NCBI GenBank assembly: GCA_024362935.1
Contig: JANCRA010000010.1
Span: 14,530,769 to 14,594,768 of the forward strand
DNA length: 64,000 nt
Reading direction: 5' to 3'
From: Setophaga petechia
Taxonomy: Eukaryota; Chordata; Aves; Passeriformes; Parulidae
Below, piece after piece: positions 51,830 to 64,000 of the stretch (position 1 is the first letter of the stretch; each line of letters begins with the position of its first letter). The notes beneath the pieces were generated by a model. That model saw only the letters and a program-made list of their open reading frames with translations. It did not search any database and was not told the DNA's origin. A program made the translations under genes and the position numbers.

Positions 51830-52130
51830 CCCATGTTCCTCTGAGGTCAGGCACAGCAAGCAGAGCACACAGACGGGGGTCACAGGCACCCACAGTGCCA
51901 CGGCTGCTGTGACACCTGCAGAGCCAGTCCAGGCAGTGCCAGGGAAGCTGGAGCTGCCAAGGCAGGGGGTTCTGTCTCCAGACGCAGCTGCTGAGCACAG
52001 GCCTTGTCCTGCCATTGCTTCACCATCCCCACAACCTGACAGCACCACAGCCTGGAGCTGTGCTCTCTAAAACCTTGGTCACTCCTGGCCCAAAGAGCCC
52101 AGCTGAGCTCCGGCACCACCGAGGGTCCAG
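51830..52130. other. GC-rich islet in intron 5
   Basis: About 300 bases of GC-rich sequence in AT-rich surroundings, with open frames on both strands that do not resemble any known protein. Confidence 0.55.
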
Positions 52131-55100
52131 ATCATGATGGGTCCTGGTTGGAATGAGGGGGATGGATGGAGCTGGTATGAGAAATTCTGGACACTGAGAG
52201 AACAAAGTCCATAAACCAGGCAGAACATGGCAGCCACACCTTTTATCTGCTTAGCAGAGTTTGACATGTTAAGGGAGCCAGCACACGTAGAAGAGAGAAT
52301 GCATTTCAGTCGGTGACATTTTCACTACAATACTCAGAGTTAAAAATGCATTAGCAGTAACTTTCCATCTATCAAAACCATGAGGCAGGAAGCAACACTT
52401 GCCTGGCAAAGTCTAAGAATGCTATTAAATGTGCTGGAGGCCAGACTCTGTCCTTTTTTATGATCCATTTGCATAAGTAGGACATTTTCACATAAGTCTA
52501 CATGGCTTCAGGGCAGCATAACTTGCCACCTCTACCTGACTGCTACTTGCCTGACTACCAAGCATCAAGAGCTGACTAAACGTGGTTTTTACAAAACAAT
52601 TATATCCTGACCCATACAGTATTTGCTCATTACCTGAGTTTTTATAATATGTAAACAACAAATAATTGCACAACTGCCAGGGACACAAAGCTACCACACC
52701 TCAGCTGAATCACAGTACAGCACATTCTAGCAGCCCTCAGTGAATAGAAGGGACTTAGCTTGTGGTCAGGGAAATATTCCTGTTTAGCTATGAGGTCTAG
52801 AAAGCCCTTACATGCTCCATGTGTTCACCTCACCACAGTCTTGTCTTTGTTTTGCAGACCCATGAGAACCCTGTCCCCCTGCTCATTTCCAGTTACACAG
52901 AGTGCACATCACTTGCTGTACCACCACAGCAGCTCACACTTGCAGCTCCCCACTGGACAAGCACTGCCCATCTGAGACCAGCAGAGAGCTGTGGATGAAG
53001 GGAAATAAAATACCACTCCATGTGGCATCTTGTATGGACTCTGCCCCGTGCAGAGAGGCTGTGAAGTTTGTCACAAAATGCTAACAGTACCCCAAAGCTG
53101 CACCATCAAACACGGCCCAGTGCTGCCCATAAGAGTGGCCAAAGATTTTCTGGCCTGGCTGCCAGTGCTCCACATCAATTAGCTGCTCCTTCCCAGGGGT
53201 TCTGTGTTTATAGAATAAACACCCAAGTCCAGTATCCTGTGGTACACAGTGCACTCAGCTAACTTCCACCTGCATATTTAGCTCTCTACAGAAGACCTGT
53301 GTAAGAGACTTTCAAAGAAACTTCTTTGAAGAGGTGTAAGGTAGAAGCAGCCACAGGCACGTTTGCTCCTGCTCTCAGTGGGAGGAAAGGAGGAGGACAG
53401 GCAAATACCTCAGTGTCACTCCTCTCTCTGCTGCTCTAATGAACGCTCTCACAGGCACCTTTCTGACAGGAAGCCTGCAGATTCTTTACATAATGACTTC
53501 AGAATAAATTGCATGGGGATCAGAACAGAGGGAAAATTATAACTTGCAAGTACAGTTCCCCATCAAAGGCTTCTTAGTTACTCCCTTATTTGTCTGATTC
53601 TCACCGTGCTCCTGATGATACACAAACCTGTGCAGTGCCTCTACCACACCTGGGGGTTAATCTGGAGTAAAGCCACGTTTGTGTGGGCAGCATTTCAAGC
53701 AGCCAGGTGCCTAACTGTGAATAGAATAAAAACAGGTGTCCCTGCCATTTCCTCAGGGTCCCAAGAGTTAATCCTAAAGCCTGTTACCTGACACTGAATT
53801 TTAGACACTACTTGAAAGCAACTCTCAACTTTGGGAGTAGCTAAAGTATCTTTTATTTCTTCTTTAGGTGTCCCTGTTGAGTGATATTCTCTAGGAATTG
53901 TTATGGGCTCCTAAGGATCTGGGCAAAGTAGGTTCTTCCCAGATAATGTTCTTGCAGGCAGTGAGACAGTCAGGAGCTGCTGCAAGTGTTGCCCAGTAGC
54001 ACTTGGAATGGCAAAGCTATTTCTGTTACTGAGAGCAGTGGTTTAGAAACATTTCTAGCCCAGGCAGCTTCCTGCTGGTTCTCAAGATGCTAAGAAAGAA
54101 AAATTTCTGTTCTTGAATCAAACAGATGCTGCAGGGTGAACCAAGGGAAAATTCTCCTTGGGTCCTAAATATGAAAATATAAAAGTCTTAAACTTTCCCA
54201 CTCATTCCATGCTACACCTTTTGCTCACTTCACCAACTTTAGCCATCTAAATATTAGGATAGTATAAATGTGTGTAAATCTAGTTTATAGCTATCCCTCA
54301 GGGGGAAAAGCAAGATTCCTCTAGAATGCAATTTTCCTGTCCTGTGGCAGCTATCTCAGGCAGCCAGGATAAATTGCCTGCTGGAATCTGATTCTTTCCA
54401 GCCTGGATGGCTGCCAGTGCTGACCCACGTGAAAGGAAGGGCTGGGTACTACAGGGTGAGAGTGTGTGAGGGGATATTGTGCCCAGCAAACAAATGGAGG
54501 TTTCAGCTTGCCCCAGGAGCAGCAAGGTCGTGAGGGGACTCTGCCTGGCTCATGGCTCCATCCTAGAACTGCTCTCTGATCAAGACAAGGCTGCCCCTGG
54601 CTCCTAAAGATCAACGGCCACAGACCTGAGAGACTCCAGGCAAATGGGAAAGTCATCAATTCCTGTCTCCCACAAACTGTAGTGGGGCAGCAGCTGACAG
54701 CAGAAAGCAGAAATGGTGGTGGTGTCATGAATTTGTGCTTGTGAATTACAGTTAAGTGTAGCATGACAGGCAGGCAATGTGTGCTACAAAAAATCTGGGA
54801 GTAGGTCCTGATTTCTAACTCTTAGAGCAGGCAGTGTGTCCAGGTGTGCTCAGTGTTAGCAACTCATTCTCTTTGTCATTGGTGTCACCCTGGTCTGTGT
54901 AATCTGCAAAACTGAACAGTGAGGGTCCAGTGCCTGCACCCCCACTACTGACAGAAACACCAGAATGACAAGTGAAGCCAAGTTGAAGGATACATGGAAA
55001 TCTTACAGCAGTATTATCAGCTTGAAATCAAATTTAGGTCTGCCCAGCCAGTCCCATAAGAACCATTTGCTCCAAATTTACAGTGATAAGCATCATCTTC

Positions 55101-56614
55101 TTTTCATTTCATCAGCATTATTAATTAAAACTTACATCAATCTCTCTGTTATTTTGTCATAAAAGCCAAGTTTACAACTTTTAAATAGTACCACAACATT
55201 AGATTTGCTCTACTCTTCTGGAAATCAAAGCCTTCAGAGCCTTATTAACAGTCAACATTAATGGTCAACTCTTAAAAAGCTTAAGAATGTAAGATACATG
55301 TTAAATGAAAAAATAAAAAAAACCAATGCCTGACTTTTCCCTGACTAACAAATTATTCTACAAAATTTCAAGTTCCTAACTGATAATCCCTGTACTATCA
55401 TTATCATGTAGAAGTGGATGTATAACACTACCAGGAAAACCTGTCCTTATCCTTCCCACATCACATTTCTGCCAGTCTGAGCTCTGATTTACAACAAAAT
55501 ACCAAGCATTTAAAGTCACATGAAATTTTGAGATAGTTTAGATTTTTCCTAATTATTTTGTCACAGATCATAATTTAAAGTTTAGAAATAATTAAATTTA
55601 AAGCTTTCCCCCATATTAAAGTTACAAAATTCCCATAGACACCTAGCTATGTTTTTAAACACTGGGATAGAAAGCTTCAGGGAGGGAGAGCAAAAGCAAG
55701 GAAGCAGAATGGCAGATGTATTTGCAGGAACCACATACATGTCTAAATTGATAAATATATCTGCCTGCATAGGCATTTATCTAACAAAAAGAAACAGAGA
55801 TAAAACATGCAAAGAGAAACAGTAATTGTAAATAACAGTCTGTCTTGCTCTCATTTCTTCCTAAAATCAGTCAATTTGATTTCTGAGGTCTTGATCTACA
55901 TTTTCTATTGTGGGCAATTTATTCTAAGCACAAGAAGTCAAAGCATCTACAAAACTTCAGTCTATTAACCTTGGGACTGGCAGCTTATTAAAAGTCATAG
56001 GTTGAGTATTCCAATTATCAGCCAAGGAGATAGAAGGAAACAAATTAAACATTGTGGCAAACAACAAGGGTCTTGTGGCCCACTGCAAGCAGTAAGATCT
56101 TGTTTTGTCTAGTGCCTATTATTTTGGAACAGAGTTCTCAAAGGGCTGGAGATGGAGAATATTGTGCTCTTATTCAGAGATTCTTGTATGTTTGTCTCTG
56201 TTATGTAAATCCCAGCACACACCAGGGATGAAAGCTATTAATAGAGATCACAAGGACTGAGAAAATGGCATATTTCCCTTCCTGTACTACTTTAGACTTT
56301 GATTTTCTGAACACTAATGCACATTAAAAAACCAAGCACAAACTTGCAGTACCTGAAACGTGCAGTGTCCATGCCAAGACAGAGGATGTATTTCCCACCT
56401 CACATCTCACCTGCTCACAAAGCTGGGAATTTTTCATTTCTAACTTCAGACTTTTGAACCATAGCATGGAAATTCTTGTTCTGGAAACCTGTCAGTTCCA
56501 CAGGTCACATGTCAGACCACTGGCCCTGTTTCATTAGCTTGATAAATTGCAAATATTAGTTGGTTTATACCACATAAAGATCACAGTTAGATTATATGAT
56601 GTCTGTTATGGGAC

Positions 56615-56632
56615 AAAAAAAAAAAAAAAAAA
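56615..56632. repeat. Poly-A run, 18 bases
   Basis: Homopolymer with no recognisable retrocopy on either side. Similar shorter runs lie at 33930..33943, 60967..60978 and 63103..63115. Confidence 0.9.
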
Positions 56633-59600
56633 GTGTGCTTGAATATGTAAGAGAAAACTTCCAGGAGCTCTGTATTTTACATCCTGACTGCCTTTTTTAT
56701 TACTTCCTATTCAAATCATCTACACAATTTAGTACCCACAGTCATGCATTTATGCATGATTTGCTTTGTTTGTATCCAAACTGTTTTCTTGTGGGACCCC
56801 AAATGAAGCTGAAAAACCAAGTGGCATGAAGAAACTGCAGCTCTTGCTTCCTCTTGTGCCAGCTTTGGCCCTTCACAGTGAATTTGTTAAGCTGATGCAC
56901 TGTGGAGAGAGTGGCATTTTCCTTTCCATGGAAGGAAATCATATCTAAGACTAAATATTTTTTATTCACCAAAGCTACTCAGAATTGCAGTGTGGTTTTT
57001 TTTTTCCTACCCAGCATTAAATAGCAAGTTTGTTGGAAATGGTGCTACTACAAATAGGGATAAGATGCACTAGAGAGAGAAATCTGAGGTTTGTTTATGC
57101 CCCTTAAGACCTGAACAGAAAATCTAAATCAGTCACTCGCCTATTATCTACATTTTGCACTGATTTGCAGTGCACTATATTTCAGAAGCATTTATCCAAA
57201 TTTCTGCTCAGGTATACAGTGGGTAATCACAGTGCCAGATTGAGAAGAAAGAAATAGCCTTAAAACGAATTGGAGAATAGAATTTTCTGCAGAAAAAACC
57301 CTACTCTTACTAATTGGAAGTCAGAAATTGCATCATACAAGTGTAGAGAGGCAGTTCCTGGTCCCCACTTGGAACAGAAGCCCCACAAAGTTAGGGAGAA
57401 TTATTACACTGCATGCAAATGAGCTGTGGAAAACATTTGTATTACTCCTGAAGTGTCCCAATTAAAATGCAGGAGGGTATAAGAACATATGAGGAGTGTT
57501 ATAAATGCATAGTTCATCAGCACTCTGAAGATTTTTTTTTCTTTATATATCTCTTATTGCTATTCCTGATCTTCAATTCTGGTATTAATTTCTTATAGCC
57601 AATCACACTGCTTAGTGACTCAGAGAGAAATTATGAATAGTTCTTAAAATAGCCAAAAATCCAAGAAAGCACAAATTTTCTTGCCTTACCACACCCAAAA
57701 AATATGAAAAAAGCTGAAAAAGGATTGTTCTGCAAAACAAATGGAGGAGAAGCCCCCTAATGTGGAACAGCCTCACAGCACAACAGTAACAAAAGGAGTA
57801 ATAAGATCTGAATGTCATCTCATAATATGATTCTCTACAGAAACAAAATACTTTATGAATAATAGAACATTCCCATTCAGAATTACAGTCTCATTCTTTT
57901 GTATTTTTAACCTCTCTTCTTATGTGATAAGGAAGGTACCCTTGACTGCTTTGTACTTCTATCCTCTTGAAGCTGAAATGCACTGGCACATCCTCTGTGA
58001 GGCACAGAAGAGACTTCATTAGCAATTCCAGATCCAGGATGCTATGAACTGACATCTCTAGTGTGCATCTCCTTGTCACTTTACCCTGCCTTAGCACAAA
58101 GAGAAAAAAATTCCTGTCAAACACTCTTCTAGACACATGAATCTCTAGATGGAAGAGAGTATTTTAAAACAGAATCCTCTGCCCAGAAAAGGCAATGAGA
58201 AATGTGGTGAGTGATGCACAGTTACAATGCTCCACATTGATTATGAATCTTCAAGCCCAGTGGCATTGCTCTGAAGGTTTCCTCTCTTCCATACAAATAC
58301 TTAAAGTAGCTGCTTAAGAATAAAGAAATCTATCTACAGAGTAACAAGAATATTTATGAACAAATAAAACTTTGTGCAAACACTCAAGAGCAGAATTACA
58401 CATTGGAGATGTCCCTAACACTCAGGAAATCCATCACAATGGCCATTGAATAAGCTTCCAGTTCCCTAATTCTTTGTGAACAAAAATAAGCAGTTATTTG
58501 TTTATTGAATATCCTTCACTCTGCTACAAAGACAAACTTATGTTGCCTAATCAATTCTTTTGGCTTTAAAATATAGAATGGCCAGAACATAAACAAGAAC
58601 CTGCTTCTGCACCTCTTGGGTTTCTTTCCACACTGAGCAATGTTGAGAGTGGCCCACCTTGCCTGGGAAAACAATCCCCATGGACCTGCTCTACCTGCAT
58701 GTACAGACAACTGTCAGGCACAGGAAGACAGGACAGTTCTGGCATTAAAATTATTGAAATATTTGAAAGAACTGGAAAACGAAATTTTCTTTTAAGGGAA
58801 AATTTTGGGAGCTCACCATTTGTTTTGACTTTGAATAGACAGAAATGAAAGCTCCCCCAAAAATATTGAAATTTTGACACTGAGTGGGATAGGTTTTGCA
58901 TTTTAAAATAAAAATACAATCTTGATGGAAAGTCAGAAAAACTTAATCAAGTCAGAAGTTACATGATCAGAATCCCATTTTTAAACATAAATGATTTGCA
59001 GTATGACATGATAGAAAGATCTGTGCTTTTTAAATACCTTGGTCTGAAGACAAATCTATATATAGTCAAGTTTTTTGAATTAAAATGTTTAGATAAGGGC
59101 TAATACTAAGATTGTAATAGAATTTTTGCTCTTCAGGTTTATGAATTGCTTCTAACAGTTTCATCTAGAAGATAGATGGCACTTTGCATTCACAAAATAC
59201 CATGCAAAGCATTAATCACATAATCTTCACTGTCTGCTCTGTAATAGATAGCAGAAAAAAACAAAAAAATTCACAGAGAAACTGAGCAGCCAGACAGCTT
59301 GACCACAAGAAAAGCTGCCATTTATGCTTAAGACTTTCTAATTCCACTCTTGACCCAGCTTTATGCCCCTTCTGCAGTGCCTGTACTGTGCACAGCCTTC
59401 TCAGCAACACATCTGCAATTTCTCACTACTTACAGGCTCATTTCCAGGTGGTTTTGCTTATTCCAGAATAAAATACTTGAGAACAGAAGCTCAGCTAAGC
59501 AGAGCTGCCAGAAGGGTGCTCTGCCCAGCCCAGGAGCAGCACAGCACCCACCTGCACAGCCAGCTAAACTACACAGGGATTTCCTTCTGCCAAAATTACA

Positions 59601-59654
59601 ACCCAGGGCCAAATTTCAAATACCTGTAGCCCATGCACTAGTTTGGAGCAACAT

Positions 59655-59692
59655 TCCTGGGTGATCTTGGTCAAGTCTCACTGAGAAAACTG
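59655..59692 (+). repeat. Possible MIR-type core fragment
   Basis: The phrase GGGTGATCTTGGTCAAGTC resembles the conserved amniote MIR core (TGTGACCTTGGGCAAGTCA) over roughly 20 bases. No further alignment is visible around it, so this may be chance. Confidence 0.22.
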
Positions 59693-62600
59693 CTGCTTCA
59701 ACTGGAATAGAGAACATGAGCTAAAGCCATGCAAAAAAAGAACAAAAAGATCAAAGTGTAATTGTTGAGTTGATAATATCCATGCAAACAAAAGCATTGA
59801 CTTGAAAATATATAAAAATACAAGAAATAAGAATCAAAAAAGCAAAAGACTGAGCTCAGCAATACTGAGGTCCAGCCTCTCTGAAGAGGTCAACACTTCC
59901 CTCCTGCCCAGCCCCAGAAACTCTCTGGCATCTCCTTGGCAGTGATGAGGAACACACTGTTAGCATAATGCTAAATACAGCATGTCCACATCAATGCATC
60001 TGAAACTTCAGGAAGAGTTGAAAGATGTTTGGCTTGAGGTGAGAGAGCAAAGAAAGACATTTCAGTAATGGATTTGAGGAGGTACAAAGAATGTACAAAG
60101 AATTCTACTTGGTAAGGCAGTGAGACTGCCATAGCAATAGGGGTCTGCAGCATGACATCTAAAACCAGTGTGATCTCAATCTCTTCAAATCCAGATGTGA
60201 TTTAAAATGAAATTTATTTCATTGCTGCTCTTGGCATAGTAGTGAATACCTTTTGTGCCAAGACTTCAGATCAAGAACTGAAGTAAACAGTTTTCCAGTC
60301 AAGAAAAAGTGACAACACATTTTGTTTTACACTTAGATGGGGGTTTCTCAAGACAGCACACAAATTATCTAAACATCTTTTTAATTTTCTTTTCTAAAGT
60401 CAGAATGCAAACTTATTACACAGATTTTAGCTTAAAGCCTAAGATGATGAATTTCTAGAACCAATCTCAATGAAATTTAATTTCACTCCATATTTTGAAC
60501 TTTCTTTCAGCCAAATTAATCCATAGCTTACCACACTTCCCTGGTAGCAATATTGGGTACCAAGGTTGATTTCAAAGAGCTAGGGAATGACTACACAAAA
60601 ATGGGAAGAAGGCCAAAAAGCAATTAATTTTTGTTCTACCATTTCATTATATTTACACATACATGGAAATACAGAGCCAAATATCATTCCAGGGTTTCCT
60701 TTAATCAGGCTAAACAAGCAATGCTCAGCAGATGCCTAGTGGGCAGCAGTCAATGAAAAGTCATGTTTTGGACTGAAGGCTTTCCTGAATGCCCCAGATA
60801 ATTTGATTTTTTTTTGCCACACTGGTATTCCCAAAGTGGAATCCCTGCACACCTACATAAGTACAGATGTTTTAACTACTGCTGGATTCTGACAGCCCAG
60901 ACTGAGCTTTCTATTTACTGCTTGACTACTGGTTTGGTTTGTTGAGATTTAGTTGGTTTTGTTTTGTTTTTTTTTTTTCAAAATAGGGTATTTCCACCAT
61001 TCTTACAATTTTCTGAGAGTTTTGCAAAGTCACTAGAAAGGTTTTCAGTGAATTGCCTGAGTTTCAGGCCAGGTCCTATGGAGCTTTTTTGGCTAAAGAG
61101 TAGCACAGCTCCATGCAACAGATGAAGAACAGGCAGTGATAGGTTTCCTCTAGGGAATTGTACCTACTGATTTTAGGGGCAGAGAATATATTAAATAGTT
61201 CCTGAAATTGTGTTACTTTATATGATCAAGCAGATAATATGTCACAAAATGGGAGTATAAATAATATGCATATAACAAACAACAACTTAGCTGTTCATAA
61301 TATCTCCCTGAAGCGAGACAGTGAAATCTGAATAACAAAGTTGTGCATATCATGTAAAATATAAATGAGACAAACTATTTTTAAAAAGTGCACTTCATAT
61401 TTCAAAGGTTTATCTAAGTAACCTATTTCCTATCATATACCTAATACTTCACTAACTGTAATGGCAGCAGCATAAACTAGACTGATGACACTTACAGGAG
61501 AGACGTTTCCAAGAAAAATTTCTCCCAGTTTGGGTGCCAGCAGCTGACCATTTCAATTGACCAAATAAGCAAAATCCAACTTTTGTCTAATATTACAGAG
61601 GTCAAAATGTAAATAGCTTCAAACTACTTCTCTGAAAGTAGGAACTCTGTATGAAATACAGTTATATAATATTTTTAGATGTGTTTTGGATTTTTTTGCT
61701 TGCCACTTCTAAGGACCAAAAGAGAATGAGTAATTAATTCAGCTGTATTCACTGTTAACTTCTGGTAACTCCCTGTTTGGAATTAAAACTATTGGCTTCA
61801 GCAAAATTGGCTATAGAAGCATTGTGAGTCAAACTTATACCATGAAAGCCATTTTGAGAAACAATTATGTTACTTATGGGGCTCATTTCAAGACATGTCA
61901 GACTCCTGCATTTTGTAAAGTGCTGCGCCTAAGTTTTCTCCAAGTCAGTGTCCAACATTTCTTCTTCCAGGTTCCCCCAAATTTAATCAGTTTTGGTTTA
62001 ATCTGAGACAGTATTTTTTTTTTCCATTATAAAACCCAGTTTGATTATTTCACCTCTTGGAGTCCTACACTTTGGTGGCTTTCAAGTGTTTCATTCTTAA
62101 TTGCTTTCAGGCAGACTTTAGGAAGAACTCAGGATAATCTCACTGATGGAAAAGCTCTGCTCTGTTCAAAGGTCACCAATGAATGCACCTTTTTCCTTTT
62201 GCACCCAACTAATCAGCACACAAAAACTGTGTTTAAGGAACTCACATTCTTAGGAACATCCTTTTTGAACTTAGCTTCCCACTGGCATCTCCTGAGTGAT
62301 AATTCATAGCTCAAGATACACTCCACAATCCTGTCCTAAATAGTGTTAAATTGGTATTCTCTGCTCCACTGGGCAATCTATCTAGATGCGTAAAGAAAAA
62401 TCAAGACAGTCACAATTATTTATGGTTGACAGACACTGGCAACATGAAATTGCACAATAACCCTTGGAAAGCTCTATACCTTGTTTGAACAATAAAAAGA
62501 TGAAGTTTCACAGCAAATGGGTTATTATCATTAGAAGGAAATAATAACCATAATAACCACCCCAAGCCAAACAAGTATCTCAGCAATCAAGTGTCACTTA

Positions 62601-64000
62601 AATTGCTGGAATCATTTGACATATCTTTAGTGTGTAATACATATTAATAAAACAAATTAGGAATACCACTGAGATTTCAGGGGGCAGCACTACAGTACAG
62701 CTGGAGAAAAATCAACGTAAAATGAATTTAGATGATGGAATCAATATCTAGGGATTTACTAAGGATCACTGAATCCTTCATTATTGATCCATGAAAATAC
62801 CATCCTTTTACTATGCAGGGCACAATTACTAGTTATTTTTACAAATTCACACAATAAGAATCAACAAACTGTGTACTGATTAAAATTCAGTGCTGAATAT
62901 ATTACATAAGGAATTAAAGTAATCTCAAAAATGAGAGCATGTTACAAAATTCATAGGCTTCATGCTCTTAACTGGAGATATGAAATGCATGCTTGCTTCC
63001 TTGTCATTTCAGTCTTTCTGGGAGCTTGATGCTAATTGGACCTCTACATCTTCTAACACAGAAGGAGAATTTAAAATGAAAATTATTCAAATAAACTTTA
63101 CCAAAAAAAAAAAAATCCCTATATTTTTCTGCTTTACAAAGACAACTGGCTTGACTGTTTTCTGCTAAAACCTTGTAAACAGGGTACATTGTATTTGTGT
63201 AGTTCAATCTCGTATTTAATCAGTGACTCGCTGCATTACACGCAAAGAACGCTGCCACTCAAATTATATTGCTAATAAATTATACCATGCTAGAATATGT
63301 TTTTTCTCTCAGTTTTGCACCTCACCCTCAGAAAATATTCAAGGGGGTACAAGAGGTACATGAGAATTTTTTTTTTTTGAAAACAGCATTAAACAAATGT
63401 TGTCCTCCATCAATAATTTTCATCTCCACACAGCAACTTTCCAGTGCCAAAGAAAGTTCTGGTCTTGCATTCAGGTCTCCAATGCCCTGGGTGAAAAAAT
63501 CAGGGCACAGCTGAGATAAATCAGCCTAAAACCTTTCAGATCATAGAGGCTGCATCAATTAGCCACACTTTGAGAAAAACAGAATAAAAGATAATAATCT
63601 AAAAATCTACCACACATATAGGAATAACAAATGCCTTATAAGGACATAACCAACAGGTTTTAAACAGGAATCTCTCAGAATATCTAAACTGTTTGGTATC
63701 TATATCTGAAATAATAATTATTGCTATTTTATTTATGTCAGAATCCCCTAGGGATGTTTTAGTTGTGCATTTTTGTGTCAGTGAGACCAGTGGACTGTGC
63801 CACAAGTTATGGTTTGCACAATAGCCTTAACCAGAAATAGAGTACACTTTTCATGTCTATTTTATATTTGTCTGTTTTCAAAAAGACTAAAAGAAATCTG
63901 TTGATATGTAGCAAATTTCAGACAAAATTGCATTGAGACCCGTTACCGTGAAGTTTGGACAAACAAAAATATTTGTACCAGAAGTATGCAATGAAAACAA

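Larger units (their letters stand above)
29170..64000 (-). other. FHIT: FHIT intron 5, 3' part (upstream of the 146-bp exon)
   Basis: The acceptor AG at 29170..29171 (CT on the plus strand) closes this intron. The start-codon exon of FHIT (residues 1-34) is not recognisable anywhere to the right, so the intron continues past 64000. In humans this intron is part of the FRA3B common fragile site. Here it is AT-rich and largely free of young transposons. The notable structures are a perfect inverted repeat (33392..33855), a CpG-dense patch (31366..31409), homopolymer runs and GC-rich islets. Stretches such as 35200-40200, 41100-44300, 45000-47400, 54800-59600 and 59700-64000 hold nothing else I can identify. 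Confidence 0.88.

Noticed and set aside
54351..54764. 137-codon minus-strand open frame in FHIT sense orientation
   Set aside because: No similarity to FHIT residues 1-34 or any other protein, and no convincing splice sites at its edges.
63180..63260. tRNA-like B-box phrase (GTTCAATCTCG)
   Set aside because: No matching A box at the right distance and no cloverleaf arms. Not a tRNA.
29170..64000. FHIT start-codon exon (residues 1-34)
   Set aside because: No minus-strand sequence resembling this exon was found. It is presumably beyond 64000.

Overview
The window is non-mammalian vertebrate nuclear DNA, most likely from a bird and probably a songbird. It is AT-rich and mostly non-coding, with one decayed CR1 LINE, two ERV solo LTRs of a type I recognise from passerine genomes, and no mammalian SINEs. 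The gene identified is FHIT (fragile histidine triad, a diadenosine triphosphate hydrolase), read on the minus strand. Two consecutive coding exons are present. A 146-bp exon (29024..29169) encodes residues 35-83 in human numbering, and a 30-bp microexon (28116..28145) encodes residues 84-93. They correspond to exons 6 and 7 of the human gene. Splice sites, intron phases and protein sequence all agree.

The layout follows transcription from right to left. Positions 29170..64000 lie within the intron upstream of the 146-bp exon (intron 5 in human numbering, part of the FRA3B common fragile site). Positions 28146..29023 are the short intron 6. Positions 1..28115 lie within the intron downstream of the microexon (intron 7). 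The start-codon exon (residues 1-34) and the exon with the His-x-His-x-His catalytic motif (from residue 94) were not found, so both large introns run past the window.

The intron 7 part holds most of the recognisable repeats: a minus-strand solo LTR (11845..12232), a plus-strand solo LTR (21884..22267) with a perfect 6-bp target duplication, a probable minus-strand LTR-like promoter segment (about 15674..15936), a decayed CR1 (about 26011..26260), a 6 x 17-bp minisatellite (14047..14148), and a pair of about 230-bp direct repeats 2.6 kb apart (16268..16497 and 18855..19080). The intron 5 part is poorer in recognised repeats. It carries a perfect 52-bp inverted repeat with a 360-bp spacer (33392..33443 and 33804..33855) and a small CpG-dense, alternating CG patch (about 31366..31409). 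GC-rich, CpG-poor islets of 200-500 bp recur across both introns.

No tRNA, rRNA, CRISPR array or bacterial-type operon was found. No complete second gene is supported. One short stretch (21601..21764) has codon-like base periodicity and is reported as a weak candidate only.
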